Assembly: GCA_963934795.1 (NCBI GenBank)
Contig: CAWWAF010000035.1
Location: 1-31,912, forward strand
Length of the DNA: 31,912 nt
Direction: 5' to 3'
Source: UBA8438 sp963934795
GTDB taxonomy: Bacteria > Acidobacteriota > Vicinamibacteria > Vicinamibacterales > UBA8438
The position numbers and the translations under genes are program-made. Below the pieces are notes generated by a model. It ran no database searches, was not told the DNA's origin, and saw only the letters and a list, made by a program, of their open reading frames with translations. The first letter of the stretch is position 1. The number at the start of each line of letters is the position of its first letter. Positions 7,964 to 16,151 of this stretch are shown here, in pieces.

Positions 7964-9829
7964 CTAGCCCACCACCCCGCGCTTCTTGGATTTCACCAAC
8001 TTGCCGCGCGGAGAGGCTTTTCCGCCGCCCTTCTTCTTGTCCCACCACTTGACTTCGGCCGCGGCGTGCTTGGGTTTCGCGCGAGACACGGGGGCGGGCT
8101 CGCCCTTGGAGTACGAACGGGACCGTTCGGGTCGCGCACTCGCTGGCCGGGCCCGCGGGGGGGGAGCGCTCTCGGTATCGAGCTGGATCGCCAGCGGTTG
8201 CTTGAGGACCCGCACCCGTCGCAGCCGTAGCAGCACCTCGCCCGGAAGGCCAGTCGGCAGTTCGACCGTACTGTCCGTCTCGTTCAGCTGAACCCGGCCG
8301 ATCGATTTTCCACTGAGTCCGGCCTCGTTCGCCAACGCCCCGACGATGTGGCGGGCGGTCGCCCCATGGGAGCGGCCGACCTGGATTCTGTAGCGCTCTC
8401 GCGACGTGTCGCCTCCGTAGGACGGTGACGCTCCTCCCGACGCGGCGGGTCGTCGCTCTTTACGCGAGGCCGAGGGGCTTGGCGGGCGTCTTTTGTCCGC
8501 CGGGGGCTGCAGCGGTCGCTCGCGCTGTAGTTGGAACGCCAGCACCGCCGCGGCATCCTCCGTCGAGCACCCGTTCTCTGTCGCGAAATCTCGGATCAGC
8601 TGGCGGAAGAAGTCGAGCTCCTCTTCGCCGGCGAGGACCGTCTGCATCTTCTGTTTGAAGACCCCGATCCGGCGTTCGGCGAGTTCCTTGCGCCCCGGGA
8701 GGTCGAGCCATGCAATGGGCGAACGCGTGGCGCGCTCGATGGCTCCCAGTAGTCGTCGCTCGCGCGCGGTCACGAACGTGATGGCCGTGCCGCCGCGACC
8801 GGCCCGACCCGTGCGTCCGACACGATGGATGTAGGCCTCGGCGTCGTAGGGAATGTCGTAGTTGATGACGTGGCTGATCCGGGGGACGTCGATGCCGCGG
8901 GCGGCCACATCGGTGGCGATCAGAATGTCGAGCGTGCCGCCCTTGAACCGGCCGACGGTGCGTTCGCGCGCCTGTTGGTTCATATCGCCGTTGAGCGCGC
9001 CACACGCGAACCCGCGGGCTTCGATGCGTTCGACCAATTCCATCGTCGCGGTCTTGGTGCGTACGAAGACCAGCATACCGTCAAAGTCGGAGGTCTCCAG
9101 CAGCCGGGTGAGTGCGTCGAGTTTGTCCGGGCCGTGAACCAGACACGCGTGCTGCACGGTATCCGTGACGGTGGCCGTTTCCGACACGATGCGGACCTCG
9201 CTCGGCTCCCGCAGGTAGGTCTCGGCGACCGCGCGAATCCGTGTCGGCATCGTGGCCGAGAACAGGGCGGTCTGACGGGTCTTCGGCGTATGACGCAGGA
9301 TCCACTCCACGTCGTCGAGAAAACCCATGCGCAGCATCTCATCGGCCTCGTCGAGCACGAGCGTCCGCAGTCCGTCGAGCACAAGGCTTCCCCGGTTGAG
9401 GTGGTCCATCACCCGGCCCGGGGTTCCTATCACCGCGTGCACGCCACGGCGGAGTTGTCGGAGCTGGCCGGCGTATTCCTGCCCGCCGTAGAGCGGGACG
9501 ACGTGGAACCCCGACATCTCGCTGGCATAGCGTTGAAACGCTTCTGACACCTGAATCGCCAGCTCGCGGGTCGGCGCGAGCACGAGGAGCTGGGGTTTGG
9601 CGACACTCAGATCGATTCGGGAGAGCAAGGGGAGAGCGAACGCCGCAGTCTTCCCAGTTCCCGTCTGGGCCATGCCAATCAAATCACCGCCGGCCAGCAG
9701 GGGGGGGATGCTCCCAGCCTGGATCGGTGTGGGCTGTTCGTAGCCAATTTTTTCGATGGCGCGCAACACGGCCGGAGCCAAGCCGAGGGCGGCGAATCCA
9801 GATACAGGTGGTGTCTCTTCGTCGTGCAC
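7964..9829 (-). CDS. deaD: DEAD-box RNA helicase, DeaD/CsdA type with DbpA-like RNA-binding domain
   Basis: ATP-dependent RNA helicase of ribosome assembly or cold-shock RNA remodelling. Numbered from the chosen GTG: Q motif (Phe12 to Gln37), Walker A AQTGTGKT (54-61), then DEAD, SAT, and HRVGRTGRAGR of the second RecA domain. A DbpA-type RNA-binding domain follows (YRIQVGRSHGATARHIVGAL) with a very basic tail ending in WWDKKKGGGKASPRG. The frame extends to a TTG at 9877 without a ribosome site. The GTG at 9829 has GCGAGG 5 nt upstream, so I start there (621 aa). It is the first gene of the deaD-DUF5916-tex run; a 110-bp gap separates it from the next gene upstream. Confidence 0.92.
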   Translation of the reverse strand: MHDEETPPVSGFAALGLAPAVLRAIEKIGYEQPTPIQAGSIPPLLAGGDLIGMAQTGTGKTAAFALPLLSRIDLSVAKPQLLVLAPTRELAIQVSEAFQRYASEMSGFHVVPLYGGQEYAGQLRQLRRGVHAVIGTPGRVMDHLNRGSLVLDGLRTLVLDEADEMLRMGFLDDVEWILRHTPKTRQTALFSATMPTRIRAVAETYLREPSEVRIVSETATVTDTVQHACLVHGPDKLDALTRLLETSDFDGMLVFVRTKTATMELVERIEARGFACGALNGDMNQQARERTVGRFKGGTLDILIATDVAARGIDVPRISHVINYDIPYDAEAYIHRVGRTGRAGRGGTAITFVTARERRLLGAIERATRSPIAWLDLPGRKELAERRIGVFKQKMQTVLAGEEELDFFRQLIRDFATENGCSTEDAAAVLAFQLQRERPLQPPADKRRPPSPSASRKERRPAASGGASPSYGGDTSRERYRIQVGRSHGATARHIVGALANEAGLSGKSIGRVQLNETDSTVELPTGLPGEVLLRLRRVRVLKQPLAIQLDTESAPPPRARPASARPERSRSYSKGEPAPVSRAKPKHAAAEVKWWDKKKGGGKASPRGKLVKSKKRGVVG

Positions 9830-9939
9830 GGGGGCCTCGCGAGAAATGAACTGATAATTTTGAGCTGTTCGGAACAAAGGGCGGGGGCAAACAGGCTAGT
9901 GTAGCACTGCCGCGCTCGAAATAGAGCCTGCGCTGTCGA

Positions 9940-10644
9940 TTATCGACGTGGACGGGTGCGATCCGCGGCGTAATCCTGTTTCACGCCTACGAAGATGGTG
10001 TGCTTGGAGCCGCCCTTTTCTCGGCGGGCTCGGACGCGGTCGGACTGCGCGGCAAATCCGTGGAACCTGAGGCGCTGCTCGAACTTGCGGTCGTCCCAGG
10101 CTGACCAGACCGCCAGTGTGCCGCCGGTCTTGAGCGCCGCATAGGCGGCTGCGACGCCGGCATTGTCGTAGAGGCCGCAATTATTGAGCGAGGTAAACGC
10201 CGAGGGTCCGTTGTCGACGTCCAGGAGGATCGCATCGAACTGGCCGGGACTTGCGCGCAAGGTGAAGCCGACGTCCGTGACGTCAATACGCACGCGCCGG
10301 TCGTTGAGCGGGTGGTCCGCCAGCGGCGCCAGTGGGCCGCGGTTCCACTGAACCACGGCCGGCACGAGCTCCGCCACCGTGACGATTGCGTCCGACGGGA
10401 GCAGGTCCAGGGTGGCTCGCAGGGTAAATCCCATGCCGAGTCCGCCGACCAGCACCCGGGGACGCTCGACGGCCGCCAGTCTCCCGCATGCGCGTGTCGC
10501 GAGTGACTCTTCGGATCCATGCGCGCGGCTCGACATGAGGGTCTGGCCGTTCACCAAAATCACGTATTCGCCGTCCCGCTCCGTCAAACGCATGTCGTTG
10601 CCGTCCGGGGTGTCTGTCTGGCCGAGCTCTTTCCACGGTTTCAT
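9940..10644 (-). CDS. Spermidine-synthase-like SAM-fold protein
   Basis: A 234-aa Rossmann methyltransferase-fold protein with VLVGGLGMGFTL (residues 64-74, nucleotide loop), VTVAELVPAVVQWN and DAILLDVDNGPSAF, as in small stand-alone spermidine-synthase-like proteins. It is shorter than true spermidine synthases (about 280-300 aa). Its loop reads GGLGMG in place of the usual GGGDG, which removes an Asp of the amine-binding site. Aminopropyl transfer is therefore doubtful, and another SAM-type activity is possible. The ATG at 10644 is the only good start. The nearest genes on the same strand are 90 bp upstream (ydeI-like) and 110 bp downstream (deaD), so it is probably monocistronic. Confidence 0.78.
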   Translation of the reverse strand: MKPWKELGQTDTPDGNDMRLTERDGEYVILVNGQTLMSSRAHGSEESLATRACGRLAAVERPRVLVGGLGMGFTLRATLDLLPSDAIVTVAELVPAVVQWNRGPLAPLADHPLNDRRVRIDVTDVGFTLRASPGQFDAILLDVDNGPSAFTSLNNCGLYDNAGVAAAYAALKTGGTLAVWSAWDDRKFEQRLRFHGFAAQSDRVRARREKGGSKHTIFVGVKQDYAADRTRPRR

Positions 10645-10734
10645 AGGTTCGTTGTTGCCGTCACTATCTTCACATCCCGCGTGATATTCCGGATCAGGTT
10701 CCGGGTGAGGTTCCTCCGCAGATGCCCTTCGTCG

Positions 10735-11322
10735 CTACGACGATGAAGGGAGCGTCAGCGGGCCGATGGTACGCCCGGCCGCAGAGTCGTCGATCAGGCG
10801 CTGCAGGCGACGGTCTCGCGTGTCAGCTCGCTTGGCGCTCACGACCCACCACGTCGCAGCCCGGCGATACGATGGCGGCCGTGCCCGGTAGAACGTCCAG
10901 GCCGTTGGATTCGCTTTCAGCCGGGTCAGAAACGGACGGGGCAGCTCGTCTGGCCGGTTCTCGTATGAGTAACCGTCAGCGCGGGCAGGGGGGCGTGCCG
11001 TGTAGGCCGCCAAACCGGCCGGTTGCATCCGTCACGTTTCGACCAAGACTTCCACACGTCCCAGGTTGATGGCGCTCCAGTGGCTCTTGGGTCGCCTCGG
11101 CGTAAACCGGATGGTATACCTGGCCTCGTCAACCCGCCTCCGCTTCCCGTCGATCCAGCCGTAACACAGCGCTTCGTCGACCGACTCGGGCCAGGTCAGG
11201 CTTGGCGTGCCGGTCGCTTTCCTGTAGAAGCCGACCCACAGTTCGCGCTCGGAGTCGGGGTGGCGGCGAAGCCACCGCCCAAAGGCGGCAGGAGAGTCGA
11301 AGTATGTCGGCTCTTCGGACAT
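10735..11322 (-). pseudogene. YdeI/OmpD-associated family gene interrupted by an in-frame TGA
   Basis: The family is a small cytoplasmic protein, about 195 aa, linked to stress or polymyxin resistance. The first part (11322 to 11032) reads MSEEPTYFDSPAAFGRW, ELWVGFYRK, SVDEALCYGWIDGKRR and SHWSAINLGRVEVLVET, then stops at TGA (11032-11034). The next codon continues in the same frame with RMQPAGLAAYTAR, a Tyr-Ser-Tyr-Glu motif, SYRRAATWWVVSAKR and RLIDDSAAGRT, ending at 10735. Family members have Gly at the TGA position, so GGA to TGA, a single-base change, explains it. The rest of both halves is intact and well conserved. It is either a very recent pseudogene, a consensus error or a rare readthrough case. 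Confidence 0.85.
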
Positions 11323-11482
11323 GCCTCAAGAGTATGCGAGACGGGGCCCTGTGGGTACCACGGGTGCGTCCAGCCGACAGCGGCCCTCACTGCGGTCGGG
11401 CGCTTCCCGACGCGATGGCGGCGCGAGTTGAGTAGAATCGAGGGCGACCGACCGTCAACACGGCTATTTCTGGAGTCCTACG

Positions 11483-13246
11483 ATGTCCCAGCAACGCTTC
11501 GCTCTTGCACCCACACTGGCTCTCGTCTCCGCGATCGCGCTGCCTGGGCTGGGTGCCGCCCCTGCCATGGCTCAGACCGCGGTGCCGAACGAGGGGTTCG
11601 TGCCCGTCACCGATGCGATGCTACAAGACCCGTCGCCAGACGACTGGCTGATGTGGCGCCGCACGCTCAATGGCTGGGGGTATAGCCCCCTGGACCAGAT
11701 CGACCGTGAGAACGTGAGCGAGCTGCAGATGGTGTGGACCCGCGCGCTCGCGCCTGGCGCGCAGGAAGGGACACCGCTGGCCTACGACGGCACGCTCTAC
11801 ATGCCGAACCCGAACGAGGTGGTGCAGGCGATCGACGCGGTGACCGGCGATCTGAAGTGGGAGTATCGTCGCGACATCCCGGATGATGTCGCCGAGATCA
11901 TGGGCGGGCTGACCGAGAGCAACCGGAACATCGCGATCTACGGCAACCTCATCATCGATACCAGCAACGACGACTACATTTACGCGCTCGACGTCCAGAC
12001 CGGCGAACTCGTCTGGGAGGAGCAGATCTTCGACTATCGCGTGCACCCGGCCCGACACTCCTCAGGTCCCATCATCGCCAATGGCAAGGCGATCTCTGGA
12101 CGGAGCTGCCGGCCGCGGGCCGGGCCCGTCTCCTGCGTCATTCTTGCCCACGACACCGCCACCGGGGACGAGTTGTGGCGCACGCGGCTGATTCCTCGAC
12201 CCGGTGAGCCGGGCGACGAGACCTGGGGCGGTGTGCCGTATGAGGACCGCATGCATGTCGGGTCCTGGATGGTGCCCAGTTTTGACCCTGAGCTCAATCT
12301 TGTCTACGTCGGGACCTCCGTTACGTCACCGGCGCCGAAGTTCATGCTTGGCGGTCACGAGAACCGGCATCTCTACCACAATTCCACGCTTGCAATAGAC
12401 GGCGACACCGGTGAGATCCGGTGGTACTACCAGCATCTCAATGACCACTGGGACCTCGACCATCCGTACGAACGACTGCTGGTCGATACGGCGGTGACGC
12501 CGGACGCGAGCGCCGTGTCCTGGATCAATCCGCGACTTGTGCCGGGTGAGGTGCGAAAAGTATTGACTGGTATTCCGGGGAAGACCGGTGTCGTCTACAC
12601 GCTCGACCGCGAAACCGGGGAGTTTCTCTGGGCAACGCCGACCGTGCCGCAGAACGTCATCAGCAGCATTGACGGGGGCACTGGCGCGGTGACCGAGAAT
12701 TCCGAGGTGGTGTTCACGGGGCTGGGACAGGAAGTGGTGTCCTGCCCGTCGTGGGCCGGCGGAAAGAATTGGCCGGCGGGTTCCTACAGCCCGTTGACGA
12801 ATACCATGTTCTACCCGCTCAAGCAGACCTGCGCGAGGGTTCTCTCGACGATGGACGGTGGCCTTGCGATCTATCGCTTGGCCGCCCGATTCGAGCTGCC
12901 GCCAGGGACCGATCAGCTCGGCACCGTTCGGGCGATCTCCGTCGAAACCGGTCAGACAAGCTGGTTGCATGAGCAACGGGCGGCGACCTACGCCTTGGCG
13001 GCGACCGGTGGGGGGCTCGTGTTCGGTGGCGACGGCAACGGACGGTTCCGCGCGTTTGACCAGGAAAATGGAGACGTGCTGTGGGAGATCAACCTTGGGT
13101 CGCCGGTGACCGGGTTTCCGATCACGTATGCGGTGGATGGCCGGCAGTATGTGGTGGCAAGCACCGGGAGTCGCCGGGAAGGATTGACGCCTGAAGTGCA
13201 GCCGAGTGCTGGCAACAACATCTTTGTCTTCGCGCTTCCGAACTGA
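11483..13246 (+). CDS. PQQ-dependent alcohol dehydrogenase (periplasmic quinoprotein)
   Basis: A 587-aa eight-bladed propeller quinoprotein that would oxidise an alcohol in the periplasm and pass electrons to a cytochrome c or quinone. The signal peptide ends near ALPGLGAAPAMAQ. Propeller repeats are seen as AIDAVTGDLKWEYR, ALDVQTGELVWE, AIDGDTGEIRWYYQ, TLDRETGEFLWA and AFDQENGDVLWE. The acidic motif LNDHWDLDHP is placed like the catalytic Asp region. No adjacent Cys-Cys pair of methanol dehydrogenase is apparent in the N-terminal third, and there is no heme motif, so an external cytochrome acceptor is expected. GGAG (11472-11475) supports the ATG at 11483. It is monocistronic and convergent with the subtilase gene. 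The substrate cannot be read from sequence. Confidence 0.88.
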   Translation: MSQQRFALAPTLALVSAIALPGLGAAPAMAQTAVPNEGFVPVTDAMLQDPSPDDWLMWRRTLNGWGYSPLDQIDRENVSELQMVWTRALAPGAQEGTPLAYDGTLYMPNPNEVVQAIDAVTGDLKWEYRRDIPDDVAEIMGGLTESNRNIAIYGNLIIDTSNDDYIYALDVQTGELVWEEQIFDYRVHPARHSSGPIIANGKAISGRSCRPRAGPVSCVILAHDTATGDELWRTRLIPRPGEPGDETWGGVPYEDRMHVGSWMVPSFDPELNLVYVGTSVTSPAPKFMLGGHENRHLYHNSTLAIDGDTGEIRWYYQHLNDHWDLDHPYERLLVDTAVTPDASAVSWINPRLVPGEVRKVLTGIPGKTGVVYTLDRETGEFLWATPTVPQNVISSIDGGTGAVTENSEVVFTGLGQEVVSCPSWAGGKNWPAGSYSPLTNTMFYPLKQTCARVLSTMDGGLAIYRLAARFELPPGTDQLGTVRAISVETGQTSWLHEQRAATYALAATGGGLVFGGDGNGRFRAFDQENGDVLWEINLGSPVTGFPITYAVDGRQYVVASTGSRREGLTPEVQPSAGNNIFVFALPN

Positions 13247-13285
13247 GGTCTTGCCGGCTGCGCGGCCGACTGGCTGGGGCTCCGC

Positions 13286-13305
13286 GGGACGGTCGCTACC
13301 GTCCC
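13286..13305. terminator. Perfect hairpin between convergent genes
   Basis: GGGACGGT cgct ACCGTCCC is an 8-bp perfect stem with a 4-nt loop. It spans the stop codon of the subtilase and lies 40 bp past the PQQ dehydrogenase stop. There is no U-tract, but it could act for both genes. Confidence 0.45.
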
Positions 13306-14018
13306 AGCATGCGCGATGGCTCGTCGGAAGGACTGAACTCGCGCTGGACTCGGCGCAATACCTCGATCGCGGTCGTGACCGACCTCCGCCGGTCCGCGGG
13401 GAGGTGTTGTGCCAGCAGACCGGTGACGTTCGCCACGGCCAGGCTGAGCCCACGGAGCTCGTTCTCGACGTCCTCGTCAGGTGCGGGTCTGGGGTAGCCG
13501 GACGCGCGACACCGTGGCCGCCCGTCGCGGCCATCGTCGACGGAGACTGCGAGTCGAGGACAGTCCCAATCCAGCTCGACGGGCACGACCCCGTCCAGAC
13601 TGCCAGGGAGATAGTCGACGCCATCGGGGCCCCGGGCCGCCACCACGAGCGTCCCCGACCGCATCGCATCGCTGGTCGCCTTCTGCAATCGGTTGGCTTG
13701 ATCCGGTTGACGGGTGCCGAGACTGAGATTGGTCAGGTCAACGTGTTGGCTGGCGGCCCAGGCGATCGCGGAGACCAGGGTCTCGACTGATGCTGACAGC
13801 TCCCAGTCGAACACCTTCACAACCAAGAGCTCCGCGCGCGGTGCACGCTCCTGAATAGCCGCGGCTACGGCGGTCCCGTGGCCGAGTCGGTCGAAATAGT
13901 CTGGAGTGGTCGACCCATCGGGCCGGATGGTCACACCAGCTGCGATGGTACCGATGTGCGGGTGAGGGAGGCTCACACCGCTGTCGATGACTGCCACACG
14001 CACGGGCCTGCCTGTCAT
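13296..14018 (-). CDS. Small subtilisin-like (S8) protease without signal peptide
   Basis: A 240-aa single-domain subtilase. The catalytic triad is recognisable: Asp12 in VAVIDSGV, His47 in RLGHGTAVA, and Ser192 in RGLSLAVANVTG (in place of the usual GTSMA-P-V-G). The NLSLG substrate-strand motif is present at 97-101. The oxyanion-hole Asn, normally in AAGN, is not seen: the segment reads LVVAARGPDG. There is no signal or propeptide, so it acts in the cytoplasm or needs a partner. Similar short subtilases occur near peptide-modification genes, but no precursor peptide is visible here. The ATG at 14018 has GGGAG 5 nt upstream and lies 57 bp after the ABC-F stop on the same strand. Activity is uncertain because of the missing Asn. 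Confidence 0.8.
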   Translation of the reverse strand: MTGRPVRVAVIDSGVSLPHPHIGTIAAGVTIRPDGSTTPDYFDRLGHGTAVAAAIQERAPRAELLVVKVFDWELSASVETLVSAIAWAASQHVDLTNLSLGTRQPDQANRLQKATSDAMRSGTLVVAARGPDGVDYLPGSLDGVVPVELDWDCPRLAVSVDDGRDGRPRCRASGYPRPAPDEDVENELRGLSLAVANVTGLLAQHLPADRRRSVTTAIEVLRRVQREFSPSDEPSRMLGR

Positions 14019-14075
14019 CGTGCTCCCGGGCGCCGCCTGGTCGCGGCAGCGCTGGTGCGCGCAGTCCGATGGCGC

Positions 14076-15686
14076 TCAGGCGCCGACCAGCTCGCCTTGC
14101 TTGGCGATGCGCCGCTCAAGAAACTCTGTGTAGGTGTACTGATGATCGAGCAGGCCGTCGTCGGTGATCTCGATGACCCGGTCGCTCAACGACTCGATGA
14201 GTTCGACGTCGTGTGACCCGAAGATGAGGGTGCCGCTGCGCTTGGCGAGCGCGGTGTTCAGCGACGTGATCGACTCCAGGTCCAGATGGTTGGTCGGACC
14301 GTCCAGAATCAGACATTGCGGGTCCTCAAGCATCAGCCGGGCAATCATGCACCGGACGCGCTCCCCGCCGGACAGCACCGTGACCGATTTGCGAGACTCG
14401 TCACCGGTGAAGAGCATGCGGCCCAGAAACTGTCGAATGAACCCTTCGTCCTTCTCCTTACTGTACTGACGGAGCCAATCGATGATACTCAGGTCGTTCT
14501 CGAACAGATGGCCGTAGTCTTTTGGTAGAAACGAACGACGGATCGACTCGCCCCACTTCACCGTCCCTGCGTCCGGTTCCTGCGCACCGGAAAGCACCTC
14601 GAGGAAGGCTGACACCGCCACGGAATTGCGCGAGACGACGACCACGCGTTCGCCTCGCCCGATCGTCAGGTTCACCCCCTCGAACAGTGGGGTGCCTCCG
14701 ACAGACTTCGACAGGTTCTCCACGCTCAGCATCGCTTTCCCGTGCACTTTCGACGTGTCGAACAAGATGTGCGGGTACTTGCGGGACGAGGGCGGAATCG
14801 CCTCTACATCCAGCTGGTCCAACATCTTTTTACGTGAGGTCGCCTGCTTGGACTTGGAGGCATTGGCACTGAACCGGGCAATGAACTCCTTGAGTTCGCG
14901 GGCCCGGTCGTCATTCTTGTCTTTCTTCGCTTGGCGGTGTCGGAGCGCCATCTCGCTGGCTTCGCGCCAGAATCCATAGTTGCCGGTGTACATTCGCACC
15001 TGACGGAAGTCGATGTCGGCGATGTGGGTGCACACCCTGTTCAGAAAGTGGCGGTCGTGGGACACCACGATGACCGTGTTCTGAAATGAGAGGAGAAACT
15101 CCTCCAGCCAGAGAATCGAGTCCACGTCCAGATGGTTCGTCGGCTCGTCGAGCAACAGGATGTCAGGGTCTCCGAAGACGGCCTGCGCGAGCAGCACCCG
15201 GACTTTGTCACCGTCGTCGAGGTCGCGGACGGCCACGCCGTGGCGTGGCACCGGGATGCCCAGTCCGCACAAGAGCTCGCCGGCCTGTGCTTCGGCCTCC
15301 CATCCATTCAGTTCGCCGAACTCGGCCTCGAGTTCGGCACTCCGCATACCGTCCGCTTCATTGAAATCAGGCTTCGCGTACAACGCGTCCTTTTCCTGCA
15401 TGATGGTGTGCAGGCGCTCGTGGCCCATCAACACCGTCGTCAGGGCTTCGAACTCATTGAAGGCGAAATGGTCCTGTTTGAGGACGGCCAATCGCAGACC
15501 AGGCGGCACGACGACCTGCCCGGAAAACGGGTCGACATCGCCGGATAAGATCTTCAGGAAGGTCGACTTTCCGGCGCCGTTCGGTCCGATCAAGCCGTAG
15601 CAGTTGCCTTCGGTGAACTTCAGCGACACATCCTCGAACAGGACGCGCTCGCCGTACTGGAGACACAGGTCGTGGGTGCTAATCAT
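14076..15686 (-). CDS. ABC-F family ATPase (YbiT-like) with one degenerate ATP site
   Basis: ABC-F proteins carry two fused nucleotide-binding domains, no membrane part, and act on the ribosome. NBD1 has an intact Walker A (GPNGAGKS, 34-41), Walker B (ILLLDE, 176-181) and H-loop (SHD, 209-211), but its signature reads LDDGD (156-160). The linker has the RFSANASKSKQATSRKKM block typical of the family. NBD2 keeps LSGGE (438-442) and an H-loop His, but its Walker A has become SRNSVAVSA (352-360) and Walker B ends Asp-Gly (462-463) in place of Asp-Glu. So the site formed by Walker A1/B1 with signature 2 is intact, while the other composite site has lost all three elements. Length 536 aa is normal. 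From memory, a YbiT-like branch in other phyla has a similarly altered second domain. Confidence 0.9.
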   Translation of the reverse strand: MISTHDLCLQYGERVLFEDVSLKFTEGNCYGLIGPNGAGKSTFLKILSGDVDPFSGQVVVPPGLRLAVLKQDHFAFNEFEALTTVLMGHERLHTIMQEKDALYAKPDFNEADGMRSAELEAEFGELNGWEAEAQAGELLCGLGIPVPRHGVAVRDLDDGDKVRVLLAQAVFGDPDILLLDEPTNHLDVDSILWLEEFLLSFQNTVIVVSHDRHFLNRVCTHIADIDFRQVRMYTGNYGFWREASEMALRHRQAKKDKNDDRARELKEFIARFSANASKSKQATSRKKMLDQLDVEAIPPSSRKYPHILFDTSKVHGKAMLSVENLSKSVGGTPLFEGVNLTIGRGERVVVVSRNSVAVSAFLEVLSGAQEPDAGTVKWGESIRRSFLPKDYGHLFENDLSIIDWLRQYSKEKDEGFIRQFLGRMLFTGDESRKSVTVLSGGERVRCMIARLMLEDPQCLILDGPTNHLDLESITSLNTALAKRSGTLIFGSHDVELIESLSDRVIEITDDGLLDHQYTYTEFLERRIAKQGELVGA

Positions 15687-15737
15687 AATTTCCGCCCAGT
15701 GGGTGTCGCAGGGTGATGCCTGGCGTGTCGACCGGAC

Positions 15738-16151
15738 CTATGTCTCGCCGAACGACCGCTCGAACAGGTCCGCGATCGCCTGCCGGCCCGCGTCCGTGAG
15801 AAAACGTGTGCCCGTGCCGGTGAAGCGTGTCCGGCGGATGCGCAAGGCTTCGACTTCAGTCCAACGGTCACCAGTCCACGTAAACCACTGGACCTTGGTC
15901 TGGTCGTAGACATACAGCCGTTTTCGGAGGTGCTTGGCCAACTCGGCTCCCCAGCCTGTGCCGCCTTTGACCGTGTCATCGTCGAGGATCTCTCCGATGA
16001 CGAACACTTCGCCCGCGGTCGACACCTGGTGCCAGATCGACTTGAGGAGGCGCTGAAACGTCGGTGTTCCGGGGAAGGACCGATGGAGCTGCGCCGTGAT
16101 GTACGCGTCGCTCACGCTCCCTCGCTCAAGTTCCGCGTCTGACAGCTCCAC
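15738..16151 (-). CDS. SLOG/Rossmann-like protein, N-terminally truncated
   Basis: The product (137 aa from a GTG at 16151, with GGGAGCGGGG just upstream) begins within a recognisable domain: LSDAELERGSVSDAY, KSIWHQVSTAGEVFVIGE, VKGGTGWGAELAK (61-73), LYVYDQTKVQWFTW, then RFTGTGTRFLTDAGRQA. The GGTGW loop and the GTGTR segment suggest a nucleotide-binding Rossmann fold of the SLOG/DprA-like kind. From memory, full-length relatives have about 60 more residues in front, starting with a short Gly-rich strand-loop. The frame does continue upstream of the GTG as GHQTARERG, homologous-looking, then loses similarity near 16182. The gene therefore seems to have lost its 5' end in the deletion that also removed the end of the neighbouring ATPase. 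Function unknown. Confidence 0.55.
   Translation of the reverse strand: MELSDAELERGSVSDAYITAQLHRSFPGTPTFQRLLKSIWHQVSTAGEVFVIGEILDDDTVKGGTGWGAELAKHLRKRLYVYDQTKVQWFTWTGDRWTEVEALRIRRTRFTGTGTRFLTDAGRQAIADLFERSFGET

Noticed and set aside
9940..10644. True spermidine synthase (speE)
   Set aside because: Too short, and the GGGDG loop Asp is replaced; only the fold can be supported.
11032..11034. TGA recoded as glycine (SR1/Gracilibacteria-type code)
   Set aside because: The PQQ dehydrogenase and other genes here end in TGA at natural family lengths, and no other in-frame TGA occurs inside a gene, so a global code change is excluded.
11032..11034. TGA as selenocysteine codon
   Set aside because: The family has Gly at this position, not Cys or Sec, and no SECIS-like stem was evident just downstream.
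12326..13669. 447-codon minus-strand frame opposite the PQQ dehydrogenase
   Set aside because: Antisense shadow of a well-supported gene; it also runs through the convergent terminator and into the subtilase gene in another frame.
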